DNA of 64,000 nt from the NCBI GenBank assembly GCA_014529385.2, contig CM043944.1, positions 81,898,384 to 81,962,383 of the forward strand, given 5' to 3'. Positions 54,457 to 64,000 of this stretch are shown here, in pieces. Numbering within the stretch: position 1 is the stretch's first letter; each line of letters begins with the position of its first letter. The translations under genes and the position numbers were made by a program. The notes beneath the pieces were generated by a model that was not told the origin of the DNA, ran no database searches, and was given only the letters and a program-made list of their open reading frames with translations. The stretch is from Adiantum capillus-veneris (lineage: Eukaryota; Streptophyta; Polypodiopsida; Polypodiales; Pteridaceae).

Positions 54457-55402
54457 TGTTGGGAACTAGGTAGGAAATTTTGCTAATGAAATATATAAGA
54501 AAACCTAGCACTAGCACTTTCTGGCAGAAGAGGTAGCAGGGACTCAGCTCAGCAAGCACTTTCTCAGCAGGACCCAGCAGGCCTAGCGTTTTTGCATCAT
54601 CAACAAGACCTAGCATTTTGCACCAAGACCAGCCAACGTTTCCTTCAATTGGAGATCAGCCCAGCATTTGCACTTGCAGTAGCCTGGCGACAGCAAGATA
54701 CAGCAGATCAGCCCTAGCGTTAGCAGATTTTTCCGCATGACACCAAATCAGCCTAGCATTTTTGGACCAGCATAACAGCCAAGCGCTTTTGCAGTTTCGT
54801 CGTGACAAGACAACCAGCATTTTCAGTTTTCAGCAGTCAAACTCCACAGTAGAACCCTCGAACCTCGTAGATCTCACCTTCCCGCAGCAGACCCTCGTCG
54901 CATGGTGAGATTCATCAAGGTTTATGATTTCAGCCCGAAAAACGCAGATTTCAACATCTGCATTTTCAGCGCGTCATCGTCGTATCGTCGTCATTGACAT
55001 CGTCATCAACATAGAGTCAAAATTCAGCAGATAAAGATTTGCAAATTTCAGCGATTAACTTCTTAGATTTCAGCCCGTCTCATTGTCGTCATCATCGTCG
55101 TCGACATCATCCGCAAGTCCAAGCATTGTAGAGATTTGTGCAATCATAAGTAGACCGCTCTCGCCATAGAGAGTGGGGCCTTCAAAGGAGGTTTTGACAA
55201 CATTATGGTGTCGTATTCTCTTCTCTCTCTATCTCTCAGTCTCAGCACCTTCATTCACAGTGTCTATTCACTTTGTTTGTATCCATTGCACTCTCACTAA
55301 AGGAGCAGAAGGCTCTCCCTTCCGTAAGTAAAAGGAACCTTGAGCACAGTTCGGAGCACTCATCTTGAGAAAAGCTCAACATTCATTCCGTTGCACCTTA
55401 CA
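54457..55402 (+). repeat. LTR (~946 bp) of another plus-strand retrotransposon
   Basis: It starts TGTTGGGAACTAGG and ends TTGCACCTTACA, immediately before TTGGTATCAAAGC. It contains many CAGCAGATCAGCC/CCTAGCATTTT-type words and TCGTCGTCATCG-type repeats. No second copy is present in the window. Confidence 0.65.
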
Positions 55403-55403
55403 T

Positions 55404-55415
55404 TGGTATCAAAGC
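55404..55415 (+). other. initiator-Met tRNA primer-binding site
   Basis: TGGTATCAAAGC, one base downstream of the LTR end. It identifies the preceding LTR as a 5' LTR. Confidence 0.8.
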
Positions 55416-55875
55416 TTTGGCAGCGTTCTATATCACTCAAGGAAAGAACCACAAGAACCACATAATTTTCTTTTTTGCTTGTTGAGGTTGCACGAACCCA
55501 AGTTCACTTGGGCGTGTCGATCCCTAATCGTGTTTTTCAAGAGTGACAAGAAACCCAAGAAAGAAGGGCTTGTCCGGCCTCCCCTTGTGCTGATTTTCAC
55601 TCATTGAGAGCGGACCGTGCACTTAGCGGCCGGCCAATTGACGTGAGGTGGGAAAAAGCAACCTGGTGTGAGCGCAAGGCCGCCAAGGGGTGTGCCCGTG
55701 AAAAAGAGCAGAACTCGGGTGAAGAGAAGATCCTTCTCTAACACAGATAGCAAGCACCTCAAGACCCTCAATACCCTCGAGAACCTCAAGAACTCAAGAC
55801 CCCCAAGAACGCAAGAACCCAAGACCCACAAGAACCCAAGTTCCTCGTGAACTTAAGAACCCAAGATCACAGTGT

Positions 55876-56560
55876 ATGGTCATCACTCGAAGCGGAATGG
55901 GTACTTCGCTTGGAGATGATGAGCATGAGAGAGGGGACGAAGAATTCTCCCCACCAAGAGGTTTTTCCAACCCTCCCCCCTTCCCCATCTATGCCACGGA
56001 TTGTACCAGATCCTATGGAGGCTTGGTGCAAGACGATGATGGACATGGTGACAACGTGGCACGAAGCAAGAATGGCAGCCATGGAGCCTGAGCGCGAGCA
56101 ATTATGCTTGTAGGCCAAAGAATTTGATCGCAAGTACGCAGAAAGAAACACAGAATTGGATTACAAGAATGTTGTTCATTCTTCCTCTCTCATTTCTAAT
56201 GTGCAAGCAAAGATTGAACAGAATCAGGAACATGAGACTCTCAGTCTCTTCTTCAAAGCATGACACACATGATTTGAATGATAAAGATTTGCATGATCAA
56301 GATGTGATTTCTCACAAGCATGATGATTTGCATGATCAAGATGTGATTTCTCACAAGCATGATGATTTGCATGAAGATGATGTGATTGTTTACAAGGATG
56401 ATGTGTTAGTTGATACCTTCTCTAGTGAAGCTAACCTCATTGCAGATTCTTCAATCATGAAGAACCGATCTTGGCTCTTGAGTCGAGGTCCAAAGAACCC
56501 CCTCAGAAAGAACCGATCTTGGCTCTCGAGCCTAGGTCCAAAGAACCCCCTCCATTCAAT
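55876..56560 (+). pseudogene. start of gag of a third LTR element, truncated
   Basis: It opens with MVITRSGMGTS, a typical start of plant gypsy gag proteins. It shifts frame into DPMEAWCKTMMDMVTTWHEAR and then contains a coding tandem repeat (LHDQDVISHKHDD two to three times) and a duplicated 45-bp unit (EPILALESRSKEPP / EPILALEPRSKEPP). It ends at the minisatellite, without a gag core, protease or RT. Confidence 0.5.
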
Positions 56561-56566
56561 ATGCTA

Positions 56567-57082
56567 AGTAGCACATTTAGTTAGCTAATTGGTACATTCG
56601 GTGTGCTAATTAGCACATTCAATATGCTAATTAGCACAAACAGTGCTAACTAGCACAAATTATGCTAGTTAGCACTTACAATATGCTCACTAGTACTTAA
56701 AGTACAATAATTAGCACTCATAGTATGCTAGTAAGCACATACATAGTGCTAACTAGCATTACAGTATGCTAAGATGAACTTACATTATGCTAACTAGCAC
56801 CTTGAGTACAAAGGGGTCTTAAACTTAGAATATGCTAACTAACACTTACAATATGCCAAGATGCACTTACATTATGCTAACTAGCACCTTGAGTACAAAG
56901 GGGACTTAAACTTAGAATATGCTAACTAGCACTTACAATATGCTAAGATGCACTTACAATATACTAGTAAGCACATACAGATTGCTAACTAGCATTATAG
57001 TATGCTAAGATGCACTTACATTATGCTAGCTAGCACCTTGAGTACAAAGGGTACTTAAACTTAGAATATGCTAACTAGCACT
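56567..57082. repeat. minisatellite of ATGCTAACTAGCACTTACA units
   Basis: Short words (TATGCTAACTAGCAC, ATGCTAAGATGCACTTACA) form larger units of about 105 bp that include CTTGAGTACAAAGGGGACTTAAACTTAGAATATGC; three large units are visible between 56,790 and 57,082. It separates two truncated retroelements. Confidence 0.85.
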
Positions 57083-57994
57083 GTGGGACGAGTATCTAAC
57101 CTCACTCCTATCTTATTGCAGACATAGCAAGAACCACGAATATAATTGTCAATCCATGGGACAAAGTTGATTCGACTAGTGCATAGAGGCTACAAAGGTT
57201 GTCAATCTCTTGGAAAACAACAAACAACTCGCATCTAACTCAAGCTACACTCAAATGATAGAAATCACCAAAAGCTAATCGCTCATTGGCAAACAAATCA
57301 CAATCGTTACAGCATCAAACGACATCCAGACGTTACGAAACTTCTAGGACATGTTTATAAGACTTAAGCACACATGATTATGGTCTCAAATCTCACTTTA
57401 GGTCAACTAAAAAAATCATGATTATTAACAACAATGAGTTTTTGACCTAGTCAGTTTCGACCCAGAATGCATCTAAACGCTTAGCAATGGTGCCCCAATA
57501 CCCCGCCTATACTTAGTTTATGATTTTGAAGCTTAAATTCCTACTTATGATGAAATTAGGCCACGGGTCGATGCCAAAAGCTACGGATTACCATGAAATG
57601 TTTACGTCAATGCGTAGAGCTCTTACCTGCGGTTGTAAATGCAATAGACTGCACTACAATGTGACAATCGGGAAGGGAGTAGGAAGCACAAGAAGGAGAG
57701 AAGTGAGCGTCATTAGCTCACGCCGTGTTTCTATTATCCAAAACTTATGAAAAACTTACAAAAATTGGCTTTTATACCTTAGCCAAGGTTTTTGTGGTCA
57801 AAACTAATAATATGGGAGCTCTAACTAAAGACAGGTTGATACAATCTGGAAGCTTGTAGCCCTGGCTCATCAATTACAATGTTTAACTAGAAAGTAGGGT
57901 TACAACATTCCTGATTCATCAAAATAATAAATGTTTTTACAATAAAAGCTCCGAAAAATGTTATCACAGTTATCTGAGTTAGCTGCTGCTAACA
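57082..57994 (-). repeat. probable 3' LTR of a minus-strand element
   Basis: On the minus strand TGTTAGCAGCAGC follows directly on a polypurine tract GGAAGGGGAGAA. The far end, chosen as TGTGGGACG on the plus strand (CA end on the minus strand), is tentative. There is no second copy in the window. Confidence 0.5.
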
Positions 57995-58170
57995 TTCTCC
58001 CCTTCCTTGACTGTGTCGTCCCTTGACACAACTTCATGGACTGAGATAGTCTGCGGGTTGATAGCTGGCGAGGCGGTCTTTAAGCACAAGGAGTAATTTC
58101 TCATATCTGAGTCTTCTCTCTTTGTCTTGAACCTGCAAGAACGGCATGGTGACTCTGTTTTTAAGCTCAA
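57979..58170 (-). pseudogene. C-terminal end of a retrotransposon polyprotein
   Basis: The minus-strand frame ends in HEVVSRDDTVKEGEN directly over the polypurine tract. This is the usual way the pol frame of gypsy elements runs into the polypurine tract. No catalytic domain is visible. Confidence 0.4.
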
Positions 58171-58424
58171 TGGCTGAAGCCAACAAATCTGGATGTAAGG
58201 TTACTTATCACTGGCCCAAATATCTTCGTTCTCCAAGTGAAGAAACCTGTATAGAATGCTTCCTCAAACGCCAACATATTGCTAGAGGGCAAAAACATGC
58301 ATCTGGCGTAGAAGCCTTAAAGGACTTCCTCTCAAGGCTGGCCACTTAAGTCATAACAAAGACCCTTGTTGCCTTTGAGAAAAGATATCCATGGTGCTTT
58401 GGCTTGCTCTGGCTTGTGAAAAAC

Positions 58425-58932
58425 TTAAATGCAGGTGAGCATCATTCTGCAAATCTTATACAACATGGCACATGAGAGGTTAGGGAGGCTCTTGAAGAAA
58501 GTCATGGTGCCCATTAGGGTTTTCACCATGTATTCCTCCATTGCTGGTCCCTGCTTTGGAGCTGGTAGACGTGGATAGTTCATCCATGTCGGTCTCTTCT
58601 TTTTTAGTGCTTCGTATACTTGCCATGTCCTTACCCTTGGTACATGACAAAATGTTGGGTCTTTTTGGAGGGCTGCAGGTGCTCTTGTGAACATAATTAG
58701 ATATCTTGAATTCTTGTTCAACCAGCTCTTTCTCCACTTGGGGTGGATATCCTCTGAGCCTTTTGCCTGCATATCTTTGTATAATATTTCCTTTACCTAT
58801 AATAGCTCCACTTGGATCAAGGGGTATGGCAGTGATTGCTGATGCCATTGTGCATTGATTTGGTTGGGAGTGAGTTGGGTTACATTGATTGAGTGAAGAA
58901 TTCTCAACTCCCAATACATCGCTGCTTTCCAT
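58425..58932 (-). other. minus-strand open frame, unidentified
   Basis: A 150-residue frame (58,480-58,932), rich in Ser, Thr and Pro, overlaps a second frame of 115 residues. No domain is recognised. It could be a gag remnant of the element ending at 57.99 kb or chance. Confidence 0.25.
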
Positions 58933-60650
58933 TCAGCATCCGTTTCTTTAGCAATCTATTCCTTAAGTGCATCTTCCTCAGCTTTAGAAAGCTGGACCAG
59001 ACACTTGCTCAACTTCAGTGAGTGGTACCTAAAAATCCGCTTATCCTTCTAGCCCTTCTGACGGCTGTGTTTCCATGAGTGTGAAATTTTTGCAAGCTTC
59101 TAATTTAGAGTTTTTCTTTCAAACTTAGAGCTTTTCTCTCAAGGAGCTTTTGAAGGTTCTTTTAGGAGAGCAAATAAAAATCTGTATGCCTTCAACAAGC
59201 ATGTTTGAATAGATATACACATACACAAACGCACACATACATGTGCACATATGCGCACACATATGTATAAAAGAGATTGTCTATGCATGTGTATTTGTTT
59301 GATCATATCACATATTTACAAATTAGAATTAGGATGGTACGTTATAGCAAGACTTCTAAAATTTGACTATTAATCTAGGGTAGCCTTGTCAAGACTTAAA
59401 CCAAGAGAAACAAGTCTTACGAGACTTCTAAAATCTGACTATTTATCTAGGGTAGCCTTCTCAAGACTTACATTCCAAGGATAATCTACAAAAGCAACAC
59501 CAATAATATGTGGAAATTTTCATAATGACCCTAAAATATCCAATATTCCTAATATGCCCCACACATTTGGCAAAAAATGCCCAAACAGTGTCCTTTTGGT
59601 TTTTTGTAAATAATCAAAATACCCCTCTTTAACCTCGCAAATGCCTCCAAAAATAATTGTTTTGACAACTCTTCATAAGAAGACTTGTTCTCCTTTGATA
59701 CAAGATGATATAGCTAGTTTTTTCTAAGGAACTACAAGATAAATACTTATTGTAAAAAATATTAGACTCTATAAAATTTAAGGTTGAGAAAAAAATTACA
59801 CACTCACAATAAAACCAGAACAAGAAATTCTTCTGTAAATATCTAACAAACTAATCCTCTATACTCCATCTACATATCTTATGCTAGTTCAAAGTGTGAT
59901 AGGTTGTTGCAAATTGTGAAAGATTATTAATTGTGATGTTTGTAAGTCACTGATAACTGATCTTTGACCTTAATATGCTATTTTTTAGGTGCAATTACCA
60001 AAATATCATTGTAATTTGTTAAATCTCCAAGATAATTCTCAACTTTCAATAATCTCCAATACACCCCTCATATTTGGCCAGAAAAATCCAAAATGGCCTT
60101 CATTGACCTCGCAAACAATTCCGAGGACAATTCTTTTACTAGTTCCTCATATGAAGGCTAGTATTCCTTTGATAGAAACTAATAGAGCTGGAAATCAATG
60201 GTATTGTGGGTTCTCAAGATGAAATTGTTCAAACATTTTAGACATAGATGGTTCTGTTTATGAGATCATTGGTGAAATGTAGCCTAAAATTGATATGAGG
60301 ATATATTGGGACATTGAGGGATATTTTTGGAGTTTCCATAAATTACAAGGATGTTTTGGTAATTTTTCCTATTTATAATATGTAGTGGAGACAACAAAGA
60401 TCACAAACAATAGATGATATTATAACAATAGCTTGGAGCTTCCTACATGCAATCACACTACCTATTGCCCATACCTATTGAAGAAAATTAAACACATACC
60501 TATTGGCCTCGAGACAGATGCATGTTGCCTTCACCGTCAAGGTCCAGGGTCACTGGGCAGGCCATCTGCGCCGTTTATCTAGTAGCCATTCCACCCCATA
60601 ATTTTTGTCGATGCCCATCAGATGTCAGACACGTGAGCACTCATAATCTC
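58933..60650. other. AT-rich spacer without a supported gene
   Basis: It contains a CACACATA-type run (59,215-59,265) and a 72-bp tandem duplication (GACTTCTAAAATTTGACTATTAATC, at about 59,349 and 59,421). Confidence 0.45.
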
Positions 60651-60654
60651 CATG

Positions 60655-60795
60655 GCAATGATTGCCAATGATTTTACTGCACATCAGCATGCATAATAAT
60701 GAGCTATAACTACATTGCAAGTGTGTATGACACCTCAAGATGTAAAACAATGAGTTGTAGCTGTGTTGTAGGACTATACGACACCTCAACATGGA
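60655..60795. repeat. degenerate ~60-bp tandem repeat
   Basis: Units with AATAATGAGCTATAACTACATTG...GACACCTCAA, AACAATGAGTTGTAGCTGTGTTG...GACACCTCAA and AATAATGCACAGTGTTGC. The unit is repeated about two and a half times. Confidence 0.75.
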
Positions 60796-60872
60796 GAATA
60801 ATGCACAGTGTTGCATGACTGTACTTGCCTTGGGTCAGAGACCAATACTTGGTCTGGATCCCTTGGACCTTG

Positions 60873-61010
60873 ACGGTTGGGAATGGTCATTTAATGACCA
60901 TTCCCATAATATTGACTCCCACCATGGCTCCCAGCCTCCGTCGGTTTCCATGGGGTCGTCAATATTATGGAGAATGGTCATTAAATGTTTAATGACCATT
61001 CCCTACACCG
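60873..61010. repeat. nested palindrome, MITE-like
   Basis: GGGAATGGTCATTTAATGACCATTCCC is itself a palindrome. It is linked through CATAATATTGAC to the inverse GTCAATATTATGG and a second palindromic AATGGTCATTAAATGTTTAATGACCATTCCC. The middle holds about 50 bases including CACCATGGCTCC. Outside it, CTTGACGGT and ACCGTCAA are also inverted. Confidence 0.85.
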
Positions 61011-61015
61011 TCAAC

Positions 61016-61845
61016 CTACCATCTCATTGCAATTAAACCTCGGTCTCTCTTTTCTCAAAACTTAGAGTGCAATCTTTCCAAAAGTCTCGCAAAAGAGGAA
61101 GAATGATGGTCAATGTTAATTTTGCAAGGCCACATACGAAACTCGTCGAAAGTTTCAATGAATTGATTTAGAGTTCCCATTGAAATGGTTTAGACCAATG
61201 GATAGCCATGGGAGAGCTTTCCATGTATATTTGAGGATGATTATATTTGAGAATCTTTCCACAAATATCTGAGGTGGAGTATATTTGAGCTTCTCTCAAA
61301 TAATCTCTACTCAAGTAATGCCAAGCAAAACACTAGTGCTAAGATTCTCAAAACTAAATTTCTTCATATAAATATCGAAAGAAGTATAGATGTAACCTCT
61401 ATACCGTCTTCATAAAGCTGAGACAACATTGTAGTCTTGTTCAGGCTAACAAATCTTGTAAAGCGGTGAACTCAAGAATTTTGAGTTCTCTAAGTCCTTT
61501 GATTCAATCTCGATCGAGGGGTAGGGGTAAAGGTGTTGCTCCCTTGTTTCAGTATAGCTTGGCCTTGGGGGGTGGGGGTAAAGATGAACTTCAATCGGCA
61601 TGCTGCCGATTGACCCTCCTTTGCTTCTTGCGACTTTTCATCTCCCTTCTACTTGATAAATGTCCATATCAAGCACCAATTTTTTCTCATCCCTCACCCT
61701 ACAGCAGCTAGAGAACGTAGAGCGATTTGTAGGCTCATCCAAAAGAGCGCCAAATTGGCTTAGTTTTGGTATGGAAAAGTTGAAGATGTGCAATGACCAA
61801 ACAAGGCCGACACTAGCGTGTAGACCGCGGCACTGCCTGCTGTTA
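61016..61845. other. spacer without a supported gene
   Basis: Short open frames only. A block with GGGGTAGGGGTAAAGG and GGGGGTGGGGGTAAAG words lies near 61,520-61,590. Confidence 0.4.
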
Positions 61846-61932
61846 GAGAGAGAGAGAAAGAGAGAGAGCTCTTGACTGCGTTGATCGGCAGAGCAGAGCA
61901 GAGCAGAGCAGAGCAGAGAAACACACACACAC

Positions 61933-61967
<35 letters not shown>

Positions 61968-61972
61968 AGAGA
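61846..61972. repeat. AG and GAGCA microsatellite cluster
   Basis: Two AG tracts (61,846-61,870 and 61,936-61,972) enclose five copies of the pentamer GCAGA/GAGCA (about 61,890-61,918) and a short CA run. Confidence 0.95.
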
Positions 61973-62157
61973 GCTGTTTTGAACGGCAGAGAGAAAAATA
62001 TAATCTACTTTTATTAAGGACCTAAAAAATAGCTTAAAAAAGCCTAAAAATTGTGTACACAAATTGATAGACATCACCCCCTTATCACTACCTGTAAGCA
62101 GGCAGTGCCAACAAAATGGGTAAAAGATTTTATTCTCCAATTACTCGTGAGCACGTA

Positions 62158-62181
62158 GACCGTCCGCGCGCGTGCGGACGG
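62158..62181. other. GC-rich hairpin
   Basis: CCGTCCGCGCGCGTGCGGACGG is an almost perfect inverted repeat with a CG-rich centre. No T-run follows, and nothing links it to a gene. Confidence 0.6.
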
Positions 62182-62644
62182 TTAGAGAGCTTGAAAGTCG
62201 ACGAGAGCAAGATATTTGCTGTGATTTTTGGGTTAATATTTAAGTTTTTCTCTGATTTTGAGGCTCAAACTTGAGCATTTTCCGATGGCGACAGTGTAGG
62301 GCATGCTGATGGCAAGGGTGGTGATGGCGACCGTGATTATGATAGCGGGGGTGTGAGTCCAGCATCAAGCTCATCACCAGCGCATTCCCAGGGTGCCAGC
62401 CATGCTTTGAATGCAAACCCTACAAGGAGGGTGTGCTGTCGCGGCCACCTGCAAGAGGTCACCTTTGTCGACACCACCCGCATAGCATTCTGTGCTGAAG
62501 AGCACCTTGATGCAAGCTATACTAGATGATCACAAGACAGGGTGAATTACGCCGGGTGTGAGTTGAAGACTGCAAGCGGTCCTGCTCCTCCGGCCAATGT
62601 CAGCCCCATCTACTTCTTACTTCTCTACCAAGTTGTTAACGTAG

Positions 62645-62647
<3 letters not shown>

Positions 62648-62688
<41 letters not shown>
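62648..62688. repeat. (CT)n microsatellite
   Basis: About 40 bases of CT. Reading frames across it are not meaningful. Confidence 0.95.
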
Positions 62689-62689
<1 letters not shown>

Positions 62690-62690
<1 letters not shown>

Positions 62691-63482
62691 TAGTTGGCAG
62701 GGTGTTTCCAAAATTGAACGCATTATTCCCTCTGCTAATCAAACCATTTTTGAAGGAGTACTCAGTTTTGAACCGGAGTTTATTACTGAGAAAAGCGGGT
62801 TGCAGGGCAGTATGATGGGGTGCAGCCCAGCATGGAAAACAAATGTGGTCAAAGCTGGGGTATTGGTCAGTGTGAAGAGGCATGGTTGAGGCGGGTGCTA
62901 GAGCCTGACGCAAGCATGCATTGGTTGTTGGCAGCACATCAGCAGTTCTGGGTGAATCAAGTGATGACAGATGTGAGCACATGGTGTGAAAACACGACAG
63001 TTTGGGTCAGTATGAGGCAGTGAATCAGCACCACGTGGGTGAGTTGTAAAGGGTGTGCAACCTTCCTTGACTTTAACAAATGAAGGTCAACAAATTGATC
63101 CGTTGTGTACTTTAAGAGTGGCTCCCATGGACGCGGACCGACCCACACACATGTCACTAAGTGCATACACACATACACATTACAGTCACTCAATATTAGC
63201 CTTCGTGGGGTGGGTTAGCCCAAAGGCACCAAATCACTCGTGGGTTCCTTGTATCTTCTTTTTGCATCTGTTAATCAATTTCTACTTTCCACAAAAAAAA
63301 AAGCCTTCGTTTGTTTCTCTTAATTTTCTTTAACCAATCACTCTTTTTAATCGAGGAGACAGATTAAGCTCAAAGTGGATGCTCATGGGCTCGATGGAAG
63401 ATGATTCTATGGGGGAATAATTATGGGCAAAACAAGGAAAAATTATGGTCAATGGTTTCAAGCTCCTCTCTCAATCGTGGGC

Positions 63483-63523
<41 letters not shown>

Positions 63524-64000
63524 ATTATAGGGAAAATACGACATATTGGACCAAAGATACATGTGATGTATTATGTTTGGGACTGATTGGTGACTATTGA
63601 TGTTCAAGGATTATGGAGATGAGAGTCACAATGGAGACCTTACATTGTGGTTGGGAGAGAAAAGCATGTAGGTCTGGGTCATGGATGAAAATATGCAAAA
63701 AGCAAGTCTGGATGTGAGCAAGAGCTGAGCACTCTAGAGTGTGTGGTACTTAGACACTTGAGCTTGTAGTGGGCATAATGTGCATAGTCAATGGGACTCT
63801 TCTCCATTGCCCAAACACCCTCCCTTGCATCAAAAGAGAGTGGAAACTATGCCCAATGGCTACAATAGTGCATATCATTGCCAAGGGGGTAGGCTCAAGC
63901 ATATATGGGTGGATATAATTTTCTCATTTTGAAAAGAACCTGGTTTTCTATTTGAGGTCAATAGGAGTGGTGTAATATATGAAGCATGACCCACTAGATT
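62690..64000. other. right end of window, no supported gene
   Basis: Short frames without domains. An AG microsatellite lies at 63,485-63,519. Confidence 0.45.

Noticed and set aside
54457-55402. This LTR as the 3' LTR of the chromovirus at 48.5-53.9 kb
   Set aside because: It is followed by its own primer site and gag start, lacks a polypurine tract before it, and its end does not match the 25 bases left before the chromovirus primer site.
56567-57082. CRISPR-like array
   Set aside because: Units are contiguous and lack unique spacers; it is a eukaryotic minisatellite.

Overview
The window is nuclear DNA of a land plant. The evidence is spliced genes with GT-AG introns, plant-type LTR retrotransposons, one recognisable plant housekeeping-type gene and a very high density of (AG)n microsatellites. 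Which plant cannot be read from the sequence; a non-seed plant with a large, repeat-rich genome would fit, but that is a guess. Most of the 64 kb is mobile DNA in different states of decay.

Layout. 0-7.4 kb: non-coding DNA with microsatellites and two clusters of dyad-containing tandem repeats (3.5-4.0 and 5.1-5.4 kb). 7.4-8.6 kb: the only clear host gene, a two-exon glyoxalase/VOC-fold protein of the At5g48480 type. 8.6-14.8 kb: low-information DNA with small duplications and an AT-rich block. 14.8-39.3 kb: a complex region holding two divergent copies of one unnamed gene module. Copy 1 (14.8-26.7 kb) has a transposase-like gene T (+) converging on gene B (-), and is split by a young Ty3/gypsy element on the - strand (15,312-24,450; Tat-like, with two RNase H domains). 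Copy 2 (27.5-35.8 kb) has T (+), then a histone H3-like gene (+), then a pair of palindromes, then an intact spliced gene B (-) and a decayed gene A (-). A second histone H3-like gene (37.66-38.45 kb) and exons of another unknown gene follow. Short foldback repeats lie on both sides of copy 2 and upstream of the second H3-like gene.

39.8-48.4 kb: a tandem duplication of a ~3 kb unit that contains LTR pieces of a second, minus-strand, coding-poor LTR element, whose 5' LTR and tRNA-iMet-type primer site are at ~47.95-48.44 kb. 48.46-53.9 kb: a decayed plus-strand chromovirus (gag, protease, RT, RNase H, integrase, chromodomain). 54.46-56.6 kb: an LTR, primer site and broken gag start of another element. 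56.6-57.1 kb: minisatellite. 57.1-58.9 kb: the 3' end of another minus-strand LTR element. 59-64 kb: small repeats, a nested palindrome and microsatellites.

The most interesting signal is the 14.8-39.3 kb region: a repeated, apparently mobile gene module with a transposase-like gene, an unknown convergent partner gene and histone H3-like genes that keep the start of the H3 tail. Nearly all internal stop codons in the decayed genes can be explained by single C-to-T changes in CAA, CAG or CGA codons, as expected for silenced, cytosine-methylated plant DNA.
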